DNA from: Oscillospiraceae bacterium
GTDB taxonomy: Bacteria > Bacillota > Clostridia > Oscillospirales > Ruminococcaceae
DNA length: 53,539 nt
Assembly (NCBI GenBank): GCA_017435745.1
Contig: JAFSEN010000073.1
Span: forward strand, 1-53,539
Direction of reading: 5' to 3'
Below, one piece after another: positions 25,194-32,521 of the stretch. The notes under the pieces are model-generated. The model made no database searches, had not been told where the DNA came from, and saw only the letters and a program-made list of their open reading frames with translations. The stretch's first letter is position 1. Each line of letters starts with the position of its first letter. The position numbers and the translations under genes were made by a program.

Positions 25194-26300
25194 TCATAAG
25201 CTGCGGCGGTATGCAAGAAGCAAATCCACCATTTTTCCGTAGCTTCGAACTCCGTCCTGCTGGTCGTTAAGCTTTAGATAAGTGTCGTTTACTTTGTCGG
25301 AAACTTCCGCAACCTTTGTGTCATGGGCGGAAACATATTCGTTCTGTGAAGCCATATCCGCGGAAATATATTCCGGATATTGTACCCGAAGCTTGTACCA
25401 AAGTTCGTAATCCGCGGAATAAAGGGCGTTCATTGAATATAAAAGCGCAAAACAGTTTCCGCTGTAGCGGAAATATTCCGAATCACTGTTGATACAGGCA
25501 AGATATGCCATAAAGTTTGCTTCCGCTTCGTTCATGAATCCCCGAAGGTGGCACTGCTCGTGCATCATGGTCGCTCCGCGGAGAAAATCCGGGCCGGAGG
25601 TACAGACGTTTGCTTCAAAGGTATATGGCGAATAGACCCCGGAAATAAGAAGATAGGACATAACTTCCGAAAAGAAAACCGGCTTCGGCGTTCCGAATTT
25701 TCCGAACCCCATTTTCATAAAATCATAATTTCCGGCGAATTTTTCAAATTCCGCCTTTGCTTCCCTTGCCATGCTGAAGTTCTTTTCGTCAAAAACGGTA
25801 AGATTATCCTCTCCGCGGTAAAGCTTTGAACCGGACTCCGTCGCTTCGTTAAGCAGATGCTCGCAAAGTTCATAAAGTTCGGTAACGGAAGATTTTTTTG
25901 TTTCAAGCCCGTTTTTTTCGGCGAAACCTTCCCGGTAATAATTCGTTCCGCTGAAGACACAGAAAAGGAAAAACACCGCGCAGGCAATGGAAATCATCTT
26001 CATGAGCACGGATTTGAAATATCTGAGCACCGTTTCGGTATCCTCTTTCCCTTTGAGCACAAGTTTTACAAGCCATACGAAAACAAGGACCACAAGCGAG
26101 CATATCCCCGCTTCCATAAGCGAAAAGGGAAAAATTCCGGTTATGCTTCCGAAAATTCCGCCAAGGTTCCGGTAAACGACGTTATAATAACCGTCCGCAA
26201 ATCCGGGAATAAATCTTGCCGCTGCAAGAAGCAGAAAACCAAGCGGCACAAGCATTATAAAATAAAAATACGGAGATTTAAAAAGTGATTTAAGTTTCAT
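25194..26300 (-). CDS. DUF3810-like membrane metallopeptidase
   Basis: The 368-residue protein has two to three N-terminal membrane segments (about residues 12-28, 60-82 and 98-118) and an extracellular domain with HEQCH at 247-251 followed by NEAEANFMAYLAC. HExxH plus a downstream Glu is the zinc-metallopeptidase pattern, and the overall layout matches DUF3810. No clear Shine-Dalgarno site precedes the ATG; a D palindrome lies only 17 bases upstream. Its substrate is unknown. It is 45 bases upstream of the zinc-ribbon gene on the same strand and may be co-transcribed with it. Confidence 0.8.
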   Translation of the reverse strand: MKLKSLFKSPYFYFIMLVPLGFLLLAAARFIPGFADGYYNVVYRNLGGIFGSITGIFPFSLMEAGICSLVVLVFVWLVKLVLKGKEDTETVLRYFKSVLMKMISIACAVFFLFCVFSGTNYYREGFAEKNGLETKKSSVTELYELCEHLLNEATESGSKLYRGEDNLTVFDEKNFSMAREAKAEFEKFAGNYDFMKMGFGKFGTPKPVFFSEVMSYLLISGVYSPYTFEANVCTSGPDFLRGATMMHEQCHLRGFMNEAEANFMAYLACINSDSEYFRYSGNCFALLYSMNALYSADYELWYKLRVQYPEYISADMASQNEYVSAHDTKVAEVSDKVNDTYLKLNDQQDGVRSYGKMVDLLLAYRRSL

Positions 26301-26317
26301 AAATTTGTTTAAAAATG

Positions 26318-26340
26318 TAGGGGCGGATATTATCCGCCCG
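26318..26340. repeat. Family D palindrome
   Basis: GGGCGGATA/TATCCGCCC, preceded by GTAGG as in families A and C. It lies between the pepV stop and the DUF3810 start and may end pepV transcription. Confidence 0.75.
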
Positions 26341-26345
26341 CTTTT

Positions 26346-27773
26346 TTATTTATTTACGTCGATGTCGTCAAGCTCCACAAGAAGTTTTGCATAAACAAGC
26401 ATCGTATCGAAAAGAAGTTTTGCCGGGGTGGATTCGTCGGATTGGTGGATGCTTCCGCGGAAAAGACCGAAGGGGCTTTCGTAATCCGGGTCTTCCGGAC
26501 CAAGGGCGCAGGCGTTGGGAAGATGTTTTGCATAAGTTCCGCCGCCCATAGTATAAGGTTTCCAATGTTCCTTATGGAAAACGCTGTTGATAACGCGCAT
26601 GCAGGTTTTCACTTTTTCGGATTCCGCAGGGGAATAGGCCGGTTTTGTATCCGCAACAGCATGAACGGTTACGTTATAAGGCTCAACGGTTTCGATGATC
26701 TTTGCAAGAAGTTTGTCGCCGTTTTCGGTTACCGGATAGCGGATATCGATAGAAAGATCAAGGATTCCGCGGTCCATGGAGATAACTCCGCCGACGTGGG
26801 TAAGCTTTCCGCTGGGTTCATCTTCAACAGGAACACCGAGAGCTGCACCGTTATAATCGGAGTTAACAAGTTTCAGGAATTCCATTGCGGCTTTTGCTTC
26901 GCCTTCAAAAACTTTTGCATCGAGCATTGCGTTTGCAAGAACGCCGATGGCGTTGATTCCGTTTTCCGGAATGGAAGCATGTACGGAAGCGCCGGTGGCG
27001 GTGACTTTTACAAAATCGCCTTCGGCTTCAACGGAAATTCTTTCGTTATCTTTAAGCTTTTCGGCAAGACATTCCGCACAGACGTCTTTAAGGGTGATAA
27101 CAGCTTTATCCGCAACAACGTTTTTAACGGTTCCGCCGACAAAATCAACAACCTTTTCGTCTTTGCAGGGAATTGCAAGATAGAAGCGAAGGCCGCCTTT
27201 TTCTCCGTGGCAAATGGGATAGTTTCCGTCCGGAGTGAAGGAAACATCCGGAAGTTTTTCGGAAACTTCGATGTAATGAAGAAGGTCGTTCATTCCGCAT
27301 TCTTCCTGGCCGCCCATGAAAATTTCAATTTCGCGCTTGGGCATAAGGTCAAGATCTTTAAGGCAGCGTACCGCGAAAATCGAAGCCCAAAGCGGACCTT
27401 TGTCATCAAGAATTCCGCGTCCGATCAAAAGATCGCCGTCAACGGTAAGCTCATAGGGCGGATAGTTCCAATCGTTTCCGCAGGGAACAACGTCGAGATG
27501 TCCGAAAAGGCCGATTTTCTCTTCGCCTTCGCCAATATTTGCAACAAGACAGTAGTTATCAAGATTTTTTACCGGGAAGCCATATCCTTCAACAATTTCC
27601 TTTGCGGCGGCAAGAACGTTTGCGCTTTCGATTCCGAAGGGATATTCTCCTTCGGAAACTCCGGGAGTTGCAACGGAAGGGACGGCAATAATTTTCGAAA
27701 GATCCGCAATAAATTCCTCTTTGTGGTCTTCGATCCATTGTACGATGCGTTTTTCGTTTTCAATACTGAGCAT
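26346..27773 (-). CDS. pepV: Dipeptidase PepV (M20 family)
   Basis: The 475-residue protein is an M20 zinc peptidase that cleaves dipeptides. Visible motifs are FGHLDVVPCGNDW with the first metal-ligand His, GRGILDDKGP with the bridging Asp, GGQEECG with the catalytic Glu, FTPDGNYPICHGEKGG typical of PepV, and THVGG and GGGTYAK near the C-terminus. Length fits PepV (about 470). The ATG follows AAGGGG. Its promoter lies back to back with that of psuK. Peptide use fits the amino acid importers nearby. Confidence 0.93.
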   Translation of the reverse strand: MLSIENEKRIVQWIEDHKEEFIADLSKIIAVPSVATPGVSEGEYPFGIESANVLAAAKEIVEGYGFPVKNLDNYCLVANIGEGEEKIGLFGHLDVVPCGNDWNYPPYELTVDGDLLIGRGILDDKGPLWASIFAVRCLKDLDLMPKREIEIFMGGQEECGMNDLLHYIEVSEKLPDVSFTPDGNYPICHGEKGGLRFYLAIPCKDEKVVDFVGGTVKNVVADKAVITLKDVCAECLAEKLKDNERISVEAEGDFVKVTATGASVHASIPENGINAIGVLANAMLDAKVFEGEAKAAMEFLKLVNSDYNGAALGVPVEDEPSGKLTHVGGVISMDRGILDLSIDIRYPVTENGDKLLAKIIETVEPYNVTVHAVADTKPAYSPAESEKVKTCMRVINSVFHKEHWKPYTMGGGTYAKHLPNACALGPEDPDYESPFGLFRGSIHQSDESTPAKLLFDTMLVYAKLLVELDDIDVNK

Positions 27774-27814
27774 TTATCAAAACCCCTTTCGGAAAAGTAA
27801 TTTTTAATGAACCC

Positions 27815-27843
27815 ATTGTATCACATTAAAGCGAAAAAGTGAA
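27815..27843 (-). promoter_or_regulatory. Candidate pepV promoter
   Basis: On the minus strand TTCACT (27838-27843) and TACAAT (27815-27820) are 17 bases apart. Confidence 0.55.
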
Positions 27844-27909
27844 CAAAGGAACTGTAAAAAGTTTGTTAAAAAATATTGTGCATTTATCAAGAAAAACCCT
27901 TTTGTTCTG

Positions 27910-27937
27910 TTGACAAAGATATATATGGTGGTATAAT
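27910..27937 (+). promoter_or_regulatory. psuK promoter
   Basis: TTGACA (27910-27915) and TATAAT (27932-27937), both consensus, 16 bases apart. Confidence 0.8.
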
Positions 27938-27985
27938 TTAAGCAAATGTTTATTTTATTAAACTTTATTTAGGGAGGCGGTTTCT

Positions 27986-29068
27986 GTGACCCAAAGGGAA
28001 CGACAGATTCTCCAGCTTATTGAAGCAAACCCGATGATTCAACAACAGGAAATTGCGGACAAACTCGGAATAACCCGTTCTTCCGTTGCGGTGCATATTT
28101 CAAACCTTACAAAAAAAGGCTGCATCGCCGGAAAAGGCTATGTTCTCCGCACCGGAAGCTACGCAGTAGTTGTTGGCGGAGTAAATGTTGATATCGGCGC
28201 CCGTTCTTTTGGAAAGCTTATTCCGGAAGATTCCAACCCGGGCGAAGTTATGACAAGCCTTGGCGGTGTCGGAAGAAACATTGCCCACAATATGAGCCTT
28301 ATGGGAATTGATGTGCGCTTGCTTTCGGCATACGGCGATGACCTTAACGGCGAAAGAGTTGCGGCTTCCTGTTCCGAACTTGGAATCGATTTAAGCCATG
28401 CTCTCCGGGTTCCCGGTGCGGCAACTTCGACCTATCTTTACATAACCGACCCGGAAGGCGAAATGGCTCTTGCGGTTTCGGATATGGAAGTATGCAAACG
28501 AATAACCCCGGAATATCTTTCCGCAAATCTTGCTCTTTTGCAAAATGCACAGGTCGTTGTTGCGGATGCAAACATTCCGGAAGAATCCCTCAAATTCCTT
28601 GCGGACAACCTTTTTGTTCCGTTTTTTGTGGATACCGTTTCCACAGTAAAAGCCGAAAAGGTAAGATCGATTCTCCCTAAAATACACACCCTTAAACCGA
28701 ATCGTATAGAAGCGGAACTTCTTTCCGGAGTTAAGATAGAAACGGAAGAGGATGCGGAAAAGGCCGCCGCCGTTCTTATCGAAAAAGGCGTTCGCCGTGT
28801 TTTTATTTCCATGGGAGCAAAAGGCGTTTTTGCCGCAACCGCAAAAGAAAAAATCTGGCACGGAATAATCCCCGGAAAAATGGTGAACACAACCGGCTGC
28901 GGAGATTCATTTATGGGCGCCCTTGTCTGGGCATATCTTGAGGGAATGAACCTTGAAGATACCGCTGCGGCGGGACTTGCCGCCGGTTCCATAACCATGG
29001 AATCCGACGAAACAATAAATCCGCTTATGTGCGCGGAGCTTCTTAAAAAACGAATGAAACGAAAATAA
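27986..29068 (+). CDS. psuK: Pseudouridine kinase with N-terminal winged helix
   Basis: The 360-residue protein joins a helix-turn-helix domain (about residues 1-55: TQRERQILQLIEANP, IQQQEIADKLGITRSSVAVH) to a PfkB-type sugar kinase with GGVNVDIG, GGVGRNIAHNMSLMG and the C-terminal NTTGCGDSF with catalytic Asp at about 307. The next gene, 33 bases on, is psuG, so the kinase is assigned to pseudouridine, giving pseudouridine 5'-phosphate. The N-terminal domain could let the enzyme regulate its own operon, as seen in other HTH-PfkB fusions. The start is GTG behind GGGAGG. Confidence 0.88.
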   Translation: MTQRERQILQLIEANPMIQQQEIADKLGITRSSVAVHISNLTKKGCIAGKGYVLRTGSYAVVVGGVNVDIGARSFGKLIPEDSNPGEVMTSLGGVGRNIAHNMSLMGIDVRLLSAYGDDLNGERVAASCSELGIDLSHALRVPGAATSTYLYITDPEGEMALAVSDMEVCKRITPEYLSANLALLQNAQVVVADANIPEESLKFLADNLFVPFFVDTVSTVKAEKVRSILPKIHTLKPNRIEAELLSGVKIETEEDAEKAAAVLIEKGVRRVFISMGAKGVFAATAKEKIWHGIIPGKMVNTTGCGDSFMGALVWAYLEGMNLEDTAAAGLAAGSITMESDETINPLMCAELLKKRMKRK

Positions 29069-29101
29069 AATCAGCAAAATTTAAAAAAAGGAGAAATTTC
29101 G

Positions 29102-30022
29102 ATGAACCTCAACAAATTCCTTGACGTAAACGCAGAAGTTGCACAGGCTATTGCAGAAGGCAAACCGGTAGTTGCCCTTGAATCCACAATCATCAGCCAC
29201 GGAATGCCCTATCCCCAAAACGTTGAAACAGCGCTTAAAGTTGAACAGATAATCCGCGAAAACGGCGCGGTTCCCGCAACAATTGCAATAATCGGCGGCC
29301 GCCTTAAAGCAGGTCTTACCCCGGAAGAAATTGAATATTTCGGCAAAAAAGGCCAGGCAATCCACAAAGCTTCCCGCCGCGACCTTGCGGTTCTTTGCGC
29401 AAGAGGTGAAGACGGCGCAACAACCGTTACCACCACCATGATCATCGCGCACATGGCAGGAATCAAAATTTTTGCAACCGGCGGAATCGGCGGCGTTCAC
29501 CGCGGAGCAGAAACCACTATGGATATTTCCGCAGACCTTGAGGAACTTGGCCAGACCCCTATGATGGTAGTTTGCGCAGGCGCAAAATCCATTCTCGATC
29601 TCGGCCTTACCCTTGAATATCTTGAAACAAAAGGTGTTCCGGTAATCGGCTTCGGCACCGAAGAACTTCCCGCATTCTATACCCGTTCTTCCGGTTTCAA
29701 AGTTGACTACAGAATCGATACTCCCGCGGAACTTGCCGCTGCATTCAAAGCTTCCAACGACATGGGACTTAAAGCCGGTATGCTTGTAACCAACCCCATT
29801 CCCGAAGAATATGCAATGCCCCTCGATATTATAAACAGCGCAATCGACACCGCAATTGCAGAAGCGGAAGCAAAAGGAATCAAAGGCAAGGAAACAACTC
29901 CCTTCCTTCTTGCAAAAGTTTCCGAACTTACCGGCGGAAACTCCCTTGCTTCCAACATCCAGCTTGTTTTCAACAACGCAAAAGTTGCCGCACAGACCGC
30001 TGTGGAATATTGCAAACTTTAA
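29102..30022 (+). CDS. psuG: Pseudouridine-5'-phosphate glycosidase PsuG
   Basis: The 306-residue protein belongs to the indigoidine synthase A-like family. Motifs are VALESTIISHGMPYPQN near residue 25, GGRLKAGLT with the catalytic Lys near 66, FATGGIGGVHRGAE near 128 and GFGTEELPAF. It splits pseudouridine 5'-phosphate to uracil and ribose 5-phosphate, completing salvage begun by PsuK. The ATG follows AAAAGGAG. A strong terminator ends the two-gene operon. Confidence 0.95.
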   Translation: MNLNKFLDVNAEVAQAIAEGKPVVALESTIISHGMPYPQNVETALKVEQIIRENGAVPATIAIIGGRLKAGLTPEEIEYFGKKGQAIHKASRRDLAVLCARGEDGATTVTTTMIIAHMAGIKIFATGGIGGVHRGAETTMDISADLEELGQTPMMVVCAGAKSILDLGLTLEYLETKGVPVIGFGTEELPAFYTRSSGFKVDYRIDTPAELAAAFKASNDMGLKAGMLVTNPIPEEYAMPLDIINSAIDTAIAEAEAKGIKGKETTPFLLAKVSELTGGNSLASNIQLVFNNAKVAAQTAVEYCKL

Positions 30023-30043
30023 TTTCCATAAATTGCATCAAAA

Positions 30044-30077
30044 AAAGGAGCGCTTCAAGGGAAGCGCTCCTTTTTTT
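30044..30077 (+). terminator. Terminator of psuKG
   Basis: GGAGCGCTTC/GAAGCGCTCC stem with a four-base loop, then a run of T residues. Confidence 0.92.
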
Positions 30078-30100
30078 CGAGCAAAGCCTTTACTTTTACC

Positions 30101-30238
30101 GTAGGGAACGGTCCTGACCGTTCCGAAACAAAGCCTTCCCAGAGGGAAAGCTCCTCAGAGAAGGAGCTGTCAGCGAAGCTGACTGAGGAGGGATAAACCC
30201 CGTCCCGGCAAGAACTGGCGTATAATATCCGCCCCTGA
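30101..30238. repeat. Repeat cluster C-E-D
   Basis: A single family C palindrome (30101-30125), an E element with an extra AGCTCCTC/GAGGAGCT-like hairpin (about 30132-30193) and a degenerate D palindrome (about 30217-30238). Confidence 0.8.
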
Positions 30239-30249
30239 ATTTCAAATTG

Positions 30250-30276
30250 AAAAAGCACCCGCGCGGGTGCTTTTTT
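30250..30276. terminator. Bidirectional terminator
   Basis: AAGCACCCGC/GCGGGTGCTT with A and T runs on either side, ten bases from the stop of the minus-strand oxidoreductase gene. Confidence 0.85.
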
Positions 30277-30286
30277 GTTATATAAT

Positions 30287-31654
30287 TTATTTTGTAATTT
30301 CCCTTGCAACAAGAACACCGCTTGCGGAAGCATGGGAAAGGGAATGGGTAATTCCGCTTCCGTCGCCGATGATATAAAGTCCGTCGTATTTTTTGCTCAT
30401 AAGGTTTTCGTTGACTTCAACTTCCATGTTGTAGAATTTTACTTCAACGCCATAGAGAAGGGTGTCGTCGTTTGCGGTTCCGGGCGCTACTTTATCGAGA
30501 GCATAGAGCATTTCGATAATTCCGTCGAGAATACGCTTCGGAAGAACGAGAGAAAGATCGCCGGGGGTTGCGTTAAGGGTCGGGGTGATGAATGCGCCTT
30601 CAATGCGGTCCTCGGTGGAACGTCTTCCGCGGATAAGGTCACCGAAACGCTGGACGATTACTCCGCCGCCAAGCATGTTGGAAAGGCGCGCAATGCTTTC
30701 GCCGTAGCCGTTGGAATCTTTGAAAGGTTCGGAAAAATGTTTTGCAACAAGAAGAGCAAAGTTTGTGTTTTCGGTCTGTTTTGCCGGGTCCTCATAGCTG
30801 TGTCCGTTAACGGTGATGATTCCGTTGGTGTTTTCGTTAACAACAGCGCCTTTGGGGTTCATGCAGAAAGTTCTTACAAGGTCGCCGTATTCCTTGGTGC
30901 GGTAAACAATTTTGCTTTCATAAAGTTCATCGGTAAGGTGGGAGAAAACTTCTGCGGGAAGTTCAACGCGGACGCCGATATCGACGCGGTTGGATTTGGT
31001 GGGGATGCCCATTTCCACGCATACTTTTTCCATCCATTTGCTTCCGCTTCTGCCGACGGAAATAATGCAGTCCTTGCATGAATAGGAATCCTTTGCGGTT
31101 TTGATTTCGTACCCGCAATCAATCGCAGCAATGTGCTCAACGGGAAGATCAAAGAAAAATTCGACCTTGTCTTTGAGGAAGTTGTAGATATTTTCGAGCA
31201 CAACATAGTTTATGTCCGTTCCGAGATGGCGGACGGAAGCATCGAGAAGATGAAGGTCATTCTGGATGCAAAGTTTTTTAAATTTTGTTCCGGCAGTGGA
31301 ATAAAGTTTTGTTCCTTCGCCGCCATAGGCCATATTGATCTCATCGACATAATGCATAAGCTCAAGGGCTTTTTTCTTGCCGATATATTCGTAAAGAGTT
31401 CCGCCGAAATCGTTGGTGATATTGTATTTTCCGTCGGAAAAAGCGCCTGCGCCGCCAAAACCGCTCATTATGGAACAGGTTTTGCAGCCGATGCAGCTTT
31501 TTACTTTATCCCCGTCGATGGGACAGCGGCGTTTTTCAAGGGAATGTCCGGCTTCAAAAACCGCAACTTTAAGTTCAGGCTTTTGTTTAACAAGTTCAAA
31601 AGCGGAAAAAATTCCGCCGGGGCCTGCGCCGACAATGATAACATCGTAATTCAT
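30287..31654 (-). CDS. NAD(P)/FAD-dependent oxidoreductase (COG2509 type)
   Basis: The 455-residue flavoprotein starts MNYDVIIVGAGPGGIFSAFE, a dinucleotide-binding motif at residues 5-18. It has a CPIDGDKVKSCIGCKTCSIM cysteine cluster near residue 45, GFGGAGAFSDGKYN, and a C-terminal FAD block YIIGDGSGITHSLSHASASG. This layout matches uncharacterised FAD-dependent dehydrogenases common in anaerobes; the cysteines could hold an iron-sulfur cluster or a redox disulfide. The start at 31652-31654 follows GGAGGT. It is divergent from the hydrogenase operon and shares a control region with it. Confidence 0.82.
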   Translation of the reverse strand: MNYDVIIVGAGPGGIFSAFELVKQKPELKVAVFEAGHSLEKRRCPIDGDKVKSCIGCKTCSIMSGFGGAGAFSDGKYNITNDFGGTLYEYIGKKKALELMHYVDEINMAYGGEGTKLYSTAGTKFKKLCIQNDLHLLDASVRHLGTDINYVVLENIYNFLKDKVEFFFDLPVEHIAAIDCGYEIKTAKDSYSCKDCIISVGRSGSKWMEKVCVEMGIPTKSNRVDIGVRVELPAEVFSHLTDELYESKIVYRTKEYGDLVRTFCMNPKGAVVNENTNGIITVNGHSYEDPAKQTENTNFALLVAKHFSEPFKDSNGYGESIARLSNMLGGGVIVQRFGDLIRGRRSTEDRIEGAFITPTLNATPGDLSLVLPKRILDGIIEMLYALDKVAPGTANDDTLLYGVEVKFYNMEVEVNENLMSKKYDGLYIIGDGSGITHSLSHASASGVLVAREITK

Positions 31655-31695
31655 AAAGAAAACTACCTCCAAAAAAGAGATTTCATAACTAATAA

Positions 31696-31724
31696 AGTAT
31701 AACATCGGCAGAAGAAATTTGCAA
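31696..31724 (-). promoter_or_regulatory. Promoter of the FAD oxidoreductase gene
   Basis: On the minus strand TTGCAA (31719-31724) and TATACT (31696-31701), 17 bases apart, about 42 bases before the start codon. Confidence 0.7.
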
Positions 31725-31747
31725 GATAACAGAAAAAAGATATAATT

Positions 31748-31765
31748 TTGTTAACACCTTAACTG
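31748..31765. promoter_or_regulatory. Rex-like operator, site 1
   Basis: TTGTTAA-CACC-TTAACTG matches 12 of the 14 specified positions of the known clostridial Rex consensus TTGTTAANNNNTTAACAA. It lies upstream of the FAD oxidoreductase promoter in the shared control region. Rex represses fermentation and hydrogenase genes when NADH is low. Confidence 0.55.
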
Positions 31766-31856
31766 AAGAAAAAATGCAGAAGTTAGTACAACATAACCGC
31801 AATTGAAAAAAATTTGGGATAAGTTGTGCAAAAATGTCTTATATCGAGACAAAATT

Positions 31857-31874
31857 TAGTTATTTATTTAACAA
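31857..31874. promoter_or_regulatory. Rex-like operator, site 2
   Basis: TAGTTAT-TTAT-TTAACAA matches 12 of the 14 specified Rex consensus positions, and lies 17 bases upstream of the hydrogenase -35 box. The DNA is AT-rich, so chance similarity is possible. Confidence 0.45.
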
Positions 31875-31890
31875 ATTTTCATAAAAACTA

Positions 31891-31919
31891 TTGCTTTTTA
31901 TATACAAAGGGTTTATAAT
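31891..31919 (+). promoter_or_regulatory. Promoter of the hydrogenase operon
   Basis: TTGCTT (31891-31896) and TATAAT (31914-31919), 17 bases apart, giving a leader of roughly 100 bases. Confidence 0.7.
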
Positions 31920-32029
31920 TTAACAGAATTGGGGAGGTAGCTACGCTGATAGCGGCGCGGGCTCTCTTATTTTGTGGATTAGTAATGAAACTCGAAACAA
32001 AAAAACAGTTCAAGGGGGAAATTTAAAAA

Positions 32030-32521
32030 ATGGCTCATCTCAGCGAAGCCGCTGTCGTTAAGATCAACGAAATCTGCGACAGATACGCAAACGAAAAAAC
32101 ACCGCTTATAATGATCCTCAGCGATATCCAGAAAGAATATGGATATATCCCGCTGGAGGTCCAGGAAATTGTTTCCGAGCGCACCGGCATCTCCGTTGCC
32201 GAAATTTACGGAGTTGTAACTTTCTATTCTTTCTTCTCGCTCAAACCGAACGGAAAATATGTAATCGGCTGCTGCCTCGGTACTGCATGCTACGTTAAGG
32301 GCGCACAGCAGATTGTTGACAAATTTTCCGAAATCCTCGGAATCAAACCCGGCGAAACCACCGACGACGGCCTTTTCACAATCGATGCTCTCCGCTGCAT
32401 CGGCGCTTGCGCCATTGCTCCTGCGGTAACCATCAACGGAAAAGTTTATCCCCATGTTGCGGTAAGCGAAGTTGCCGGAATTATTGATGAATATAAAGCA
32501 AAGGAGGCTGCTGAAGCATGA
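32030..32521 (+). CDS. hydC: [FeFe] hydrogenase subunit HydC (NuoE-like)
   Basis: The 163-residue protein is a NuoE/24-kDa type thioredoxin-fold [2Fe-2S] subunit: LSDIQKEYGYIPLEVQEIVS and GISVAEIYGVVTFYSFFS, then CCLGTACYVKG near residue 82 and CIGACAIAPAV near 124 supply the cluster cysteines. With hydB and hydA it fits the trimeric electron-bifurcating hydrogenase that couples NADH and reduced ferredoxin to H2. The ATG follows AAGGGGG. Its stop overlaps the hydB start by four bases. Confidence 0.93.
   Translation: MAHLSEAAVVKINEICDRYANEKTPLIMILSDIQKEYGYIPLEVQEIVSERTGISVAEIYGVVTFYSFFSLKPNGKYVIGCCLGTACYVKGAQQIVDKFSEILGIKPGETTDDGLFTIDALRCIGACAIAPAVTINGKVYPHVAVSEVAGIIDEYKAKEAAEA

Noticed and set aside
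31985..32026. Thirteen-codon frame just before hydC (MKLETKKQFKGEI)
   Set aside because: No ribosome site, and it covers the hydC Shine-Dalgarno region; probably chance.
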